From the NCBI RefSeq assembly GCF_014084105.1, contig NZ_CP048289.1, positions 753,922 to 817,921 on the forward strand: DNA of 64,000 nt, read 5' to 3'. A program made the translations under genes and the position numbers. Each line of letters starts with the position of its first letter. The first letter of the stretch is position 1. The notes beneath the pieces are model-generated. The model worked only from the letters and a program-made list of their open reading frames with translations, did no database searches and was not told where the DNA came from. This document shows, one piece after another, positions 10,149-18,631 of the stretch. The DNA is from Streptacidiphilus sp. P02-A3a (GTDB lineage Bacteria; Actinomycetota; Actinomycetes; Streptomycetales; Streptomycetaceae).

Positions 10149-11372
10149 GTGCTCCACCGCCTGCCGCTGCGCGCCCGGCCCGGGCGCGTCCTGCTCTGCT
10201 CCCTGCTGGCGCTCGCGCTGGCCGGGCTGCCGCTGACCGGCACCGCCACCGCCGACGACCCGCCCCCGGGCCCGGGTGACCTGGAGACCGCCCAGCAGAC
10301 CGCGCGGCAGACGGCGCGGCAGGTCGCCGACGTCGAGCGGCAGCTCGCCGCCGCCGAGGCCCAGGAGCAGGACCTCGACGTGCGGGCCGAGCAGGCGGTG
10401 GAGCGGTACGACGGCGCGACCGTGCACCAGCTGCTCGCCACCCAGTCCGCGATCCAGGCCGGGACCGCCGCCGCCCAGGCCGAGGCGGGGCGGCAGGCCG
10501 CCCGGACCGCGGCCGGGGAGCTGGCGGCGGAGCAGTACCGGCTGGGGGTGCCGTCGGGCCTGGTGGGCTTCGACGGCGTGCTCCAGGCCAAGAACGTCCA
10601 GGACGCCGACTCGGCGCGGGAGGTGCAGCGGGACGTCGACGGCCGGGCCCAACTGGTGCTGACCGCGGCCACCGGCGCCGCCGCCCGCGCCGCCGCGACG
10701 GCCGCCGCCGCCGTGCGGGCCTCGGCGGTCGCGGCCCAGGCGGCGGCGCAGGTGCTCCAGGCCCGGCAGCAGGTCGAGGCCCAGCTCGCCCAGCAGCGGA
10801 CCGAGGTGGCCGCGCTGGACGCCCAGCACGCCACGCTGCTCGGCGAGCTCGCCGCGGCGGAGCAGGTCTCGCTCGACCTGGTGCGCCGCCGCGAGCGGGC
10901 CCTGGCCGACGCCGCGACCACGCGCGCGGCGGTGGCCTCCCGCCGGGCCGCGCTCGACGCCCCGGCCCCGGCCGACTCCGACGCGGTCGCCGTCCCTGAC
11001 CCCGCCGAGCCGGACCCCGCCGCCGCCGTCAGCTACGCCCGCGCCCAGCTCGGCCTCCCGTACGTCTGGGGCGCGGCGGGCCCGGACACCTTCGACTGCT
11101 CCGGCCTGACCATGCGCGCCTGGGAACGCGCCGGGGTCCCCCTGCCGCACTACGCCGCCGACCAGTACGCCCGTTCGCGGCCGCTCGGCTACAGCCAACT
11201 CCGGCCCGGCGACCTGGTCTTCTGGTCCCACGACGGCACCCCGCAGGGCATCTACCACGTCGCCCTCTACACCGGCGACGACCAGATCATCGAAGCCCCC
11301 CGCACCGGCGCCGTGGTCAAGACCGCCAGCCTCTGGATCATGGGCGCCCCGAGCTACTACGCCCGCCCCTGA
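10149..11372 (+). CDS. Secreted NlpC/P60 peptidoglycan hydrolase
   Basis: The 407-residue protein starts at GTG with an Arg-rich signal peptide (LCSLLALALAGLPLTG...TATA). The middle (about 40-280) is Ala/Gln/Glu-rich and predicted coiled coil, as in RipA/CwlO-type hydrolases. The C-terminal 110 residues are an NlpC/P60 domain with catalytic Cys in FDCSGL, His in YHVALYTG, and a downstream polar residue. It should cut D-Glu-diamino acid bonds in peptidoglycan stems at the cell surface. It has its own start region after the preceding gene. Substrate choice cannot be told from sequence. Confidence 0.92.
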   Translation: MLHRLPLRARPGRVLLCSLLALALAGLPLTGTATADDPPPGPGDLETAQQTARQTARQVADVERQLAAAEAQEQDLDVRAEQAVERYDGATVHQLLATQSAIQAGTAAAQAEAGRQAARTAAGELAAEQYRLGVPSGLVGFDGVLQAKNVQDADSAREVQRDVDGRAQLVLTAATGAAARAAATAAAAVRASAVAAQAAAQVLQARQQVEAQLAQQRTEVAALDAQHATLLGELAAAEQVSLDLVRRRERALADAATTRAAVASRRAALDAPAPADSDAVAVPDPAEPDPAAAVSYARAQLGLPYVWGAAGPDTFDCSGLTMRAWERAGVPLPHYAADQYARSRPLGYSQLRPGDLVFWSHDGTPQGIYHVALYTGDDQIIEAPRTGAVVKTASLWIMGAPSYYARP

Positions 11373-11441
11373 CCCCAGCCGGTCCGTGCCCGGGTCCGAA
11401 TCTCCGTTGACCGGTTCCGCGGTCCTCGGGACCATGCCCGG

Positions 11442-12173
11442 GTGGACTTCACCGATGACGATGTCGCGGAGCTGTACGACCTGGCGAATCCCTGGGACCC
11501 CGACCGGTGGCCGAGCGACCGGTTCTACGACGGCCTGGTGGCAGCCGCCGGATCGACGCTGGACGTCGGCTGCGGGACCGGGCAGATGCTGCGTGAGGCC
11601 CGGGTCCGCGGCCACCAAGGCCGTCTGCTGGGCCTCGATCCCGACCCGGCGGCGCTGGGACGGGCGCGGCGGCGCACCGATGTCGAGTGGGTCGAGGGGA
11701 GGGCCGCCGACATCGCCTGGCGTCGGGAGTTCGACCTGGCCACGATGACCGGCCACGCCTTCCAGTGCCTGCTGTCCGACGAGGAGGTCCGGGCCTCCCT
11801 CGCCGGGATCCGCGGCGCCCTGCGGACCGGCGGCCACTTCGCCTTCGAGACCCGGCACCCGCAGGCCCGGGCCTGGGAGCAGTGGACGCGGGGAGACTCC
11901 GGGGACATCGCCTTCACCGACGGACGGGTGCTGCGGCTGGGGTACCGGATCGAGGTCCGCGGTGACGTCGTCGACACCACCGAGGTCACCTCCCTGGCCG
12001 AGGGCACGGTGCTCCGCGAGGACACCGGCAGCCTGCGGTTCCTGGACGTCGGCCCGTTGAACGTGCTCCTGGCCGAGTCCGGCTTCGAGGTCGAGGGTCA
12101 GTACGGGGACTGGCGGCGCGGACCGGTCACGCCGGAGAGCGGCGAGATCATCACGATCGCCCGCGCGACGTAG
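11442..12173 (+). CDS. SAM-dependent methyltransferase (class I)
   Basis: The 243-residue protein has a Rossmann methyltransferase motif I TLDVGCGTGQM (near residue 40), an acidic LGLDPDP strand end and the post-motif region GRAADIAW. C-terminal strands include GFEVEGQYGDW, as in class-I small-molecule methyltransferases. GTG at 11442 is the start; an ATG 8 nt earlier is in another frame. A second unrelated-looking methyltransferase follows 29 bp downstream on the same strand. The substrate is unknown. Confidence 0.85.
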   Translation: MDFTDDDVAELYDLANPWDPDRWPSDRFYDGLVAAAGSTLDVGCGTGQMLREARVRGHQGRLLGLDPDPAALGRARRRTDVEWVEGRAADIAWRREFDLATMTGHAFQCLLSDEEVRASLAGIRGALRTGGHFAFETRHPQARAWEQWTRGDSGDIAFTDGRVLRLGYRIEVRGDVVDTTEVTSLAEGTVLREDTGSLRFLDVGPLNVLLAESGFEVEGQYGDWRRGPVTPESGEIITIARAT

Positions 12174-12202
12174 CCGGCCCGCCAGGCCGGGCGAAGTGAC
12201 GG

Positions 12203-12892
12203 ATGAACGGTGACACGGAGCGGAGCGGCGGCATGGACAGCTGGTTGGCGGACACCCGGTGGTTGGCGGACACCCGGAGCTCCTACGACACGGTCGCGAC
12301 CAGCTACGCCGAACAGATGCGCGAGTCGCTGGACGGCAAGACGTACCTGCTGGCGGCGTTGCGGCTGTTCGTCGAGGCGGTACGGGCGGCCGGGGGCGGC
12401 CCGGTGGCCGACCTGGGCTGCGGGCCCGGACACGTCACCGCCCACCTGCGCCGGTCGGGGGTCGACGCCTTCGGCATCGACGTCTCGCCCGGGATGGTCG
12501 AGGTGGCCCGCGCGGACCACCCGGGGATCCGGTTCGAGGTGGGCTCGATGACCGGGCTCGACCTCGCCGACGGGTCGCTCGCCGGGGCCATCGCCTTCTG
12601 GTCGCTGGTGCACGTCCCCGACGAGGCGGTGCCGGTGGTCCTCTCCGACATCGGCCGGGTGCTGCGCCCGGACGCGCCGCTGCTGATCGGCTTCCACGCG
12701 GGCGACGGGTCGCGGCTGAAGACGAAGGGCTACGGCGGCCACCCGATGCGGGTCCACGTCCATCGCCGCAGTCCGGCCCTGATGGGCGGCTGGCTGCGCG
12801 ACGCCGGGTTCACGGTCGAGGCGGAGCTGCTGACCGATCCCGCGGGGGAGCACCCGGGGGCGCTCCTGTTCGCCCGCAGCCGCCCGCGCTGA
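12203..12892 (+). CDS. SAM-dependent methyltransferase (class I)
   Basis: The 229-residue protein has motif I VADLGCGPGHVT (near residue 65), FGIDVSPGMVE, and the AFWSLVHVPD segment typical of UbiE/Methyltransf_11 enzymes. Near the N-terminus an exact 18-bp tandem duplication encodes WLADTR twice. The ATG at 12203 gives the longest product; an internal ATG at 12233, just before the repeat, is an alternative start. It ends at a shared convergent terminator with ppa. Substrate unknown. Confidence 0.85.
   Translation: MNGDTERSGGMDSWLADTRWLADTRSSYDTVATSYAEQMRESLDGKTYLLAALRLFVEAVRAAGGGPVADLGCGPGHVTAHLRRSGVDAFGIDVSPGMVEVARADHPGIRFEVGSMTGLDLADGSLAGAIAFWSLVHVPDEAVPVVLSDIGRVLRPDAPLLIGFHAGDGSRLKTKGYGGHPMRVHVHRRSPALMGGWLRDAGFTVEAELLTDPAGEHPGALLFARSRPR
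12242..12277 (+). repeat. Exact 18-bp in-frame duplication (WLADTR twice)
   Basis: TGGTTGGCGGACACCCGG occurs at 12242-12259 and again at 12260-12277. The two copies are identical at every base, so the duplication is recent. It adds six residues ahead of the Rossmann domain of the methyltransferase. Confidence 0.95.
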
Positions 12893-12940
12893 CGCTCTGT
12901 CCGCTCGCCCCGGACCGCGACAGCGGCCGTGGGACGACGA

Positions 12941-12981
12941 ACGCCGCCCCTGCCGGAGCCGGGGCTCGGCGGGGGCGGCGT
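12941..12981. terminator. Bidirectional hairpin between convergent genes
   Basis: A stem of about 19 bp with one bulge (ACGCCGCCCC... pairing with ...GGGGCGGCGT) lies between the end of the methyltransferase gene and the end of ppa. It can terminate both. Confidence 0.8.
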
Positions 12982-13005
12982 CGACGGGGAAGCCCGAGCG
13001 GCGCG

Positions 13006-13500
13006 TCAGTGCGCGCTTCCGGACTCCTTGAGGCGGTTGATCGAGTTGACGATCTCCTCCTCGGCCTCGACCCGGCCGACCCAGTGCGCGCCCTCGACGG
13101 ACTTGCCGGGCTCCAGGTCCTTGTAGACCTCGAAGAAGTGCTGGATCTCCAGGCGGTCGAACTCCGACACGTGGTGGATGTCCCGGAGGTGCTCCCAGCG
13201 CGGGTCCGACGCGGGGACGCAGAGCAGCTTGTCGTCGCCACCGGCCTCGTCGGTCATGTGGAACATGCCGATGGCACGGCACTTGATGAGGCAACCGGGG
13301 AAGGTCGGCTCCTCAAGGATGACCAGCGCGTCCAGCGGGTCGCCGTCCTCGCCGAGGGTGCCCTCGACAAAGCCGTAGTCGGCCGGGTAGCGGGTCGAGG
13401 TGAAGAGCATCCGGTCAAGGAAGATGCGACCAGTCTCGTGGTCGACCTCGTACTTGTTCCGCGAACCCTTCGGAATCTCGATCGTGACGTCGAACTCCAA
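13006..13500 (-). CDS. ppa: Inorganic pyrophosphatase (family I)
   Basis: The 164-residue enzyme has the family-I signature DGDPLD (near residue 52), the [11 protein letters not shown] opening and YGFVEGTL. It hydrolyses pyrophosphate to phosphate with Mg2+ in the cytosol and pulls biosynthetic reactions forward. Length equals that of bacterial soluble pyrophosphatases. It reads divergently from dacB with 77 bp between the starts, an order I recall from Streptomyces. The ATG is preceded by GGAGG on the minus strand. Confidence 0.97.
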   Translation of the reverse strand: MEFDVTIEIPKGSRNKYEVDHETGRIFLDRMLFTSTRYPADYGFVEGTLGEDGDPLDALVILEEPTFPGCLIKCRAIGMFHMTDEAGGDDKLLCVPASDPRWEHLRDIHHVSEFDRLEIQHFFEVYKDLEPGKSVEGAHWVGRVEAEEEIVNSINRLKESGSAH

Positions 13501-13577
13501 GGCTCCTCCAATGAGAGACGTGTGCAGCCAATAGTGTCTCCTACGTCATGCAGTGCTCAGGAGAGGGGCAGGTCCGG

Positions 13578-15050
13578 ATGGGTTCCAGGTGGTGGGTGCG
13601 CGCCGCGCGCGGCTATGCGCTGGCGTCGACGCGCACCGTCGTGCTGGCGGCGGGCGGGATCGGGCTGGTGCTCGCCGCGACCAGCATCGCCGCCACCGGA
13701 CCGTGGCAGGACGGCCAGCGGGTCGCCCAGCGCCGACTGGGACAGACCGCACGGACCACCGGGAAGCCGCCGAAACCGCGGCTCATGGCGGTGCCCGCGC
13801 CCAGCTGGCAGCCCGCGCAGGACGTGCTGCGGCCGGCGGTCGGCGCGACCGGCGCCGCCGCCCCGCTGCCGGTGCCGTCCGCCCTCGCCGCCGAACTCGG
13901 CCCGGACCTGGCCGTGCCCGCGCTCGGCCGGGCAACCGCCTCGGTGGTGGACGTGGCCACCGGGCGCGGCCTCTACGCCTCCGCCGCCGCCACCCCGCTG
14001 ACCCCGGCCTCCACCAACAAGATCGCCACCGCCACCGCCGCGCTCACCCTGCTCGGCCCGGCGCACCGGTTCAGCACGCGGGTGGTCACCGCCGCCCCCG
14101 GCCGGATCGTGCTGGTCGGCGGCGGCGACCCGACCCTCACCGCCGCGCCCACCGGCGGCGGCGACCCGCAGGCCAGCCTGGCCACGCTGGCCACCCGCAC
14201 CGCCGCCGCGCTCCGGGCCGCCGGTGTCCGCAGCGTACGACTCGGGTACGACACCTCGCTGTTCACCGGTAGCCCGCTGCACCCGATCGGGGTCAACGAC
14301 AACATCGCCCTGGTCCAGGCGCTGACCGTGGACGAGGGCCGGATCGACCCGGCCAGCACCGAGGACGCCCCGCGTTACGCCGATCCGGCCGCCACCGCCG
14401 CCGCCGACTTCGCGGCGCTGCTCGGCGCGCGCGGGATCAGCGTCCAGGGCGCGCCCGCGCAGACCACCGCGCCCGCCGCCGCCACCCCGCTGGCCCAGGT
14501 CCGGTCGCAGCCGCTGTCGGAGATCGTCGAGCGGATGCTGACCAACAGCGACAACGACATCGCCGAGGCCCTGGGCCACCAGATCGCCGTCGCCGCCGGG
14601 CGGCCCGCGACCTTCACCGGCGGGGCCACCGCCGTGCTGGACACCCTGCGCGGGCTCGGCATCCGGCTGGACGGCACCCGGCTGTACGACAGCAGCGGCC
14701 TGGACAGCCAGGACGCCCTGCCCGCCGACGTGCTGACGCAGCTGCTGGCGCTGGACGCCTCGCCCGCGCACCCGGAGCTGCGTCCGATCGTGCTGGGCCT
14801 GCCGGTCGCGGGCTTCACCGGCACCCTGGATCCCGACGTCGAGGGCTTCACCAGCAGCGTCGGGCTCGGCGTGGTCCGGGCCAAGACCGGATCGCTGTCG
14901 ACCGTCAACACCCTCGCCGGTCTGGTCGTCGACCGTGACGGCAGGCTGCTGGCCTTCGCGTTCATGTCCAACGGCGGCGGCGACCCGGTCGCCGCCCGGT
15001 CCGCGCTGGACGTGCTCGCCGGGCGCGTCGCCGCATGCGGCTGCCGCTAG
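13578..15050 (+). CDS. dacB: D-alanyl-D-alanine carboxypeptidase/endopeptidase (S13, PBP4 type)
   Basis: About 490 residues with an N-terminal membrane anchor or uncleaved signal (RTVVLAAGGIGLVLAATS). All three penicillin-binding motifs are present: SxxK as STNK (Ser145), SxN as SDN in TNSDNDIAE, and KTG in AKTGSLST. It trims or cuts peptidoglycan stems outside the membrane. ATG 13578 is chosen because GGAGAGGGG lies 10 nt upstream; an in-frame ATG at 13548 is possible. It is divergent from ppa and followed by the DUF2342 gene. Confidence 0.93.
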   Translation: MGSRWWVRAARGYALASTRTVVLAAGGIGLVLAATSIAATGPWQDGQRVAQRRLGQTARTTGKPPKPRLMAVPAPSWQPAQDVLRPAVGATGAAAPLPVPSALAAELGPDLAVPALGRATASVVDVATGRGLYASAAATPLTPASTNKIATATAALTLLGPAHRFSTRVVTAAPGRIVLVGGGDPTLTAAPTGGGDPQASLATLATRTAAALRAAGVRSVRLGYDTSLFTGSPLHPIGVNDNIALVQALTVDEGRIDPASTEDAPRYADPAATAAADFAALLGARGISVQGAPAQTTAPAAATPLAQVRSQPLSEIVERMLTNSDNDIAEALGHQIAVAAGRPATFTGGATAVLDTLRGLGIRLDGTRLYDSSGLDSQDALPADVLTQLLALDASPAHPELRPIVLGLPVAGFTGTLDPDVEGFTSSVGLGVVRAKTGSLSTVNTLAGLVVDRDGRLLAFAFMSNGGGDPVAARSALDVLAGRVAACGCR

Positions 15051-15107
15051 TGGGCAGGAACACGTACGGTGGCAGGTGACACCCCCTCCGGAGGAGTGAG
15101 AGCGGAC

Positions 15108-16229
15108 ATGGCAGACATGGTCGACTGGGGTCTCGCGGTGTCCACCGCGACCCGACTGGTGCGTCCCGGCCCCGAGGTGAGCCGGGAGGAGGCCAGGGAG
15201 GCCGTCGCCGAACTGCGCCGCCACGCGGCCTCCTCGGAGCAGCACGTCCGCGCGTTCACCGGGATGGGCTCGCCGAGCGGCGGCACACCGGTGCTGGTGG
15301 TGGACCGCCCGGGCTGGATCAAGGCCAACGTGGCCGGGTTCCGCACCATCATCACCCCGCTCACCGAGCGGATGCAGGCGCGCCGGGCCGACATCCCGGG
15401 CAGCGCCGCGCTGGGCGTGGTCGGCGGCAAGGTCACCGGTCTGGAGGTGGGGATGCTGCTGGCGTTCATGTCCTCCCGGGTCCTCGGCCAGTACGAGACC
15501 TTCGCCCCGGCCGAGATCCCGGCGGACCTGTCCGGGCTGGACGAGGCGCACCCGACGCCCCCCGGACGGCTGCTGCTGGTCGTCCCCAACATCGTCCAGG
15601 TCGAGCGCGAGCTGGAGGTGAACCCGCAGGACTTCCGGCTCTGGGTGTGCCTGCACGAGGAGACCCACCGCACCCAGTTCACCGCCGTGCCGTGGCTGCG
15701 GGACCACATCGAGGGCGAGATCCAGACCTTCCTGGCGGAGACCGACGTGGACCCGGCGACGCTGCTGGAGCGGCTGCGCGAGGCCATCGGCTCGCTGCCG
15801 GGCGGCGGCTGGCCCGGCTCCGACGAGGAGGCCGGCGGTCTCGGCGGCAGCCTGATCGACGTGGTGCAGAGCCCCGCGCAGCGCGCCGTGCTGGGGCGGC
15901 TGACGGCCGTGATGTCGCTGCTGGAGGGGCACGCGGACGTGGTCATGGACGGGGTGGGACCGCAGGTCGTGCCCTCGGTCGAGGAGATCCGGGAGAAGTT
16001 CCAGCAGCGCCGGGCCAAGGGCGCGGGCCGACTGGACCAGCTGCTGCGCCGGCTGCTGGGCCTGGACGCCAAGCTGCGGCAGTACCAGGACGGCGCGGTG
16101 TTCGTCCGGGCGGTGGTGGACGCGGTCGGCATGGAGGGCTTCAACCGGGTCTGGACCTCGCCGAACACCCTCCCCACCAAGGAGGAGATCCACGACCCGG
16201 CCGCCTGGGTCGCCCGGATCCACAAGTAG
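15108..16229 (+). CDS. Zinc-dependent metalloprotease-like protein (DUF2342/F420-associated)
   Basis: The 373-residue protein carries HEETH (His183) in the LHEETHRTQF context, the zincin HExxH motif, within the actinobacterial DUF2342 family sometimes labelled coenzyme-F420-biosynthesis-associated. No signal peptide is visible, so it is cytosolic. The ATG at 15108 follows GGAGGAG. It lies between dacB and tilS. The true substrate is not known for the family. A 15-bp unit containing the stop codon is repeated directly after the gene. Confidence 0.87.
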   Translation: MADMVDWGLAVSTATRLVRPGPEVSREEAREAVAELRRHAASSEQHVRAFTGMGSPSGGTPVLVVDRPGWIKANVAGFRTIITPLTERMQARRADIPGSAALGVVGGKVTGLEVGMLLAFMSSRVLGQYETFAPAEIPADLSGLDEAHPTPPGRLLLVVPNIVQVERELEVNPQDFRLWVCLHEETHRTQFTAVPWLRDHIEGEIQTFLAETDVDPATLLERLREAIGSLPGGGWPGSDEEAGGLGGSLIDVVQSPAQRAVLGRLTAVMSLLEGHADVVMDGVGPQVVPSVEEIREKFQQRRAKGAGRLDQLLRRLLGLDAKLRQYQDGAVFVRAVVDAVGMEGFNRVWTSPNTLPTKEEIHDPAAWVARIHK

Positions 16230-16280
16230 CCCGCCCACAAGTAGCCCGCCCACGAGCGGTCCGCCCGCGAGCGGCCCGCC
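16221..16280 (+). repeat. Tandem 15-bp units duplicating the stop-codon region
   Basis: CACAAGTAGCCCGCC at 16221-16235 and 16236-16250 are identical; diverged units follow at 16251 and 16266. The first unit contains the last two codons and TAG of the metalloprotease gene, so the stop is duplicated in frame. The array ends at the terminator hairpin. Confidence 0.88.
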
Positions 16281-16291
16281 GCTGAGCCGAC

Positions 16292-16324
16292 GACGCCGCC
16301 CCCGACCCGGTCGGGGGCGGCGTC
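16292..16324 (+). terminator. Hairpin terminator
   Basis: A perfect 15-bp GC-rich stem with a 3-nt loop starts 63 nt after the metalloprotease stop, just after the 15-bp repeats. Confidence 0.85.
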
Positions 16325-16546
16325 GGCTCATGGAGAACCTGTGGTGAAACGGGTGGAGTAACGTTTCGCCATTCATCCTTCCGGGCGGAACCGGGGGATT
16401 GTGGCAACCGGTGCGGTGCGCGGCACGGAAGACTTCTGCGACGATCTGTCCGCGATCCCGTCGCCACGATTCGTGATATGCCGATCACTCTGTGAGACGA
16501 TTCGGCAGCCCTCCGTCCCCCGGCTCGACCCGAGGAGTGATCAACC

Positions 16547-17707
16547 ATGGGTCCGCATCCCGCAGTGGCCGCGATACGCCTGGCAGTACGCCGGGTCCTC
16601 AACGACGTCGCCGCCCAGGTACCCGAAACCTTCGCCGGCACCCCCACCGACCGGCACCCGGCCCCGCGCCCGGTGCCCGCCCCCGCCCACCCCGTCTTCC
16701 ACCCGGTCGGCGACGTCGACCCCGAGCACGCCAAGCGGCGCACCCCCCGCCCCCGCCCCGCGCCGGACGCCCCGCTGGTGCTGGTGGCCGTCAGCGGCGG
16801 CGCCGACTCCATGGCGCTGGCCGCCGCCACCGCCTTCGAGGCCGCCAGGATGGGCCTGCGGGCCGGGGCCGTCACCGTCGACCACGGACTACAGCAGGGC
16901 TCCACCGCCCGCGCCGTGGAGGTCGCCGGGCGGCTGCGCGCGCTCGGCCTCGACCCGGTGGACGCCCTCGGCGTCCGGGTCGGCCGGGGCTGGGCGGCGG
17001 CCCACGGCGGCGGCCCGCGGCAGGGCGGCGGCGGCCCCGAGGCCGCCGCCCGGGACGCCCGCTACGCCGCGCTGGACAGCGCCGCCGAACGCCACGGCGC
17101 CCGGGCGATCCTGCTCGGCCACACCCGGGACGACCAGGCCGAGACCGTCCTGCTCGGCCTCGCACGGGGCTCGGGGCCGCGCTCGCTGTCCGGGATGGCC
17201 GCCGCCACCGGGCGCTACCGCCGTCCGTTCCTCGACCTCGACCGCAGCACCACCCGCCAGGCCTGCGCCGTACTCGACCTGCCGGTCTGGGACGACCCGC
17301 ACAACACCGATCCGGCCTACACCAGGGCCCGGGTCCGGCACGAGGTGCTGCCGGTCCTGGAGAAGCACCTCGGCGGCGGCGTGGTGGAGGCCCTGGCCCG
17401 CACCGCCCGGCTGTTCCGGGACGACGCCGACGCGCTGGACGCCTGGGCCGCCCAGGTCGAGGCCGACGCCCTGGACGAGAACGGCCTGGACGTCCGCAAG
17501 CTCGCCGAGGTCCCGCCCGCCGTCCGCCGCCGGGTGCTGCGCCGGGCCGCGATCCGGGCCGGGAGCCCGGCCGGGGACCTCTTCGCCCGCCATGTCGAGG
17601 CGATGGACCAGCTCGTCACCGCGTGGCACGGGCAGGGACCACTGCACCTGCCGGGCGCGGTGGAACTGCGCCGCCGCTCCGGCCGCCTGGCCTTCCGCCG
17701 TCCGTAG
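16547..17707 (+). CDS. tilS: tRNA(Ile)-lysidine synthase
   Basis: The 386-residue enzyme has the PP-loop ATP pyrophosphatase motif SGGADS (near residue 83), VDHGLQ and [10 protein letters not shown], all TilS marks. It makes lysidine at the wobble C34 of tRNA-Ile(CAU), an essential step. The first 75 residues, before the PP-loop, are Pro/His/Arg-rich and longer than in the E. coli enzyme. ATG 16547 follows GAGGAG with good spacing. It is followed by hpt 68 bp downstream, the conserved tilS-hpt-ftsH order. Confidence 0.95.
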   Translation: MGPHPAVAAIRLAVRRVLNDVAAQVPETFAGTPTDRHPAPRPVPAPAHPVFHPVGDVDPEHAKRRTPRPRPAPDAPLVLVAVSGGADSMALAAATAFEAARMGLRAGAVTVDHGLQQGSTARAVEVAGRLRALGLDPVDALGVRVGRGWAAAHGGGPRQGGGGPEAAARDARYAALDSAAERHGARAILLGHTRDDQAETVLLGLARGSGPRSLSGMAAATGRYRRPFLDLDRSTTRQACAVLDLPVWDDPHNTDPAYTRARVRHEVLPVLEKHLGGGVVEALARTARLFRDDADALDAWAAQVEADALDENGLDVRKLAEVPPAVRRRVLRRAAIRAGSPAGDLFARHVEAMDQLVTAWHGQGPLHLPGAVELRRRSGRLAFRRP

Positions 17708-17775
17708 CCCCTGACCAGGTATGGCAAGGTTGGACAGCAGACACCGGATCTCCAGCACTTGAGGAAGTACCGCGG

Positions 17776-18330
17776 GTGGACGAGAAGGACATGGGCACCG
17801 ACCTTGCGAAGGTGCTGATCAGCAAGGACGAGATCGACGCCAAGCTGGGCGAGCTGGCGGCGCTGATCGACCGTGACTACGCGGGCAAGGACCTGCTGAT
17901 CGTCGGCGTGCTGAAGGGCGCGGTGATGGTCATGGCGGACCTGGCCCGGGCCCTGCACAACCCGGTCACCATGGACTGGATGGCGGTGTCGTCGTACGGC
18001 ATGGGCACCCGCTCCTCCGGGGTGGTCCGGATCCTCAAGGACCTCGACACCGACATCAGCGGGCGCGACGTGCTGATCGTCGAGGACATCATCGACTCCG
18101 GGCTCACCCTGTCGTGGCTGCTCAGCAACCTGCAGTCGCGCGGCCCGGCCTCGCTGGAGGTCTGCGCGCTGCTGCGCAAGCCCGACGCGGCCAAGGTGTC
18201 GATCGACGTCAAGTACGTCGGCTTCGACATCGCCAACGAGTTCGTCGTGGGCTACGGCCTCGACTACGCCGAGAAGTACCGCAACCTGCCGTTCGTCGGG
18301 ACGCTGGCCCCGCACGTGTACGGCGGCTGA
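17776..18330 (+). CDS. hpt: Hypoxanthine phosphoribosyltransferase
   Basis: The 184-residue enzyme has the PRPP-binding loop [13 protein letters not shown] (near residue 98) and the [10 protein letters not shown] segment. It salvages hypoxanthine (and guanine) to nucleotides in the cytosol. GTG 17776 is preceded by GAGGAA at 9 nt; ATG 17791 is a weaker alternative. It sits between tilS and ftsH as in many bacteria. A 13-bp-stem hairpin follows about 100 nt later. Confidence 0.96.
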   Translation: MDEKDMGTDLAKVLISKDEIDAKLGELAALIDRDYAGKDLLIVGVLKGAVMVMADLARALHNPVTMDWMAVSSYGMGTRSSGVVRILKDLDTDISGRDVLIVEDIIDSGLTLSWLLSNLQSRGPASLEVCALLRKPDAAKVSIDVKYVGFDIANEFVVGYGLDYAEKYRNLPFVGTLAPHVYGG

Positions 18331-18428
18331 GACGCGCCACCGCCGAACGGCTGCGGCAAACGGGGCAGCGGAGCGGGAACAGTACGCAGTTTCCCTCCGT
18401 TGGACCCGGGGAAGAGCCGTTTGGCACC

Positions 18429-18466
18429 GGTACCGCGCCATCCAGATGGAGAATGGCTGCGGTACC
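18429..18466 (+). terminator. Long hairpin between hpt and ftsH
   Basis: GGTACCGC-GCCAT (18429-18441) pairs with ATGGC-T-GCGGTACC (18453-18466), a 13-bp stem with one bulged T and an 11-nt loop. No T run follows. It may end hpt transcription or be a leader element of ftsH. Confidence 0.6.
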
Positions 18467-18492
18467 GTCCAATTATCTGCTGTTCGCGCTCC

Positions 18493-18522
18493 AGGGCATG
18501 AACAGATGTAGGGCATGAACAG
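18493..18522. repeat. 13-bp direct repeat upstream of ftsH
   Basis: AGGGCATGAACAG occurs at 18493-18505 and 18510-18522 (17-bp centre spacing, 4-bp gap), about 110-140 bp upstream of the ftsH ATG. It could be a regulator site or a duplication. The rest of the 301-bp hpt-ftsH gap holds only the hairpin at 18429. Confidence 0.7.
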
Positions 18523-18631
18523 CGGATGACCAACCGGTCGAGGTCAGACATAGGACGCATCCACGGCCCGCGGGCCGTGAGATGCCGCACAGTGGCAGGA
18601 GGGACGGGGCGGCTCACGTCGCCCCGCATGG

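Noticed and set aside
13557..16376. Minus-strand open frame of over 900 codons opposite dacB and the metalloprotease
   Set aside because: It runs across two real plus-strand genes with clear motifs and has no recognisable domain; typical high-GC shadow.
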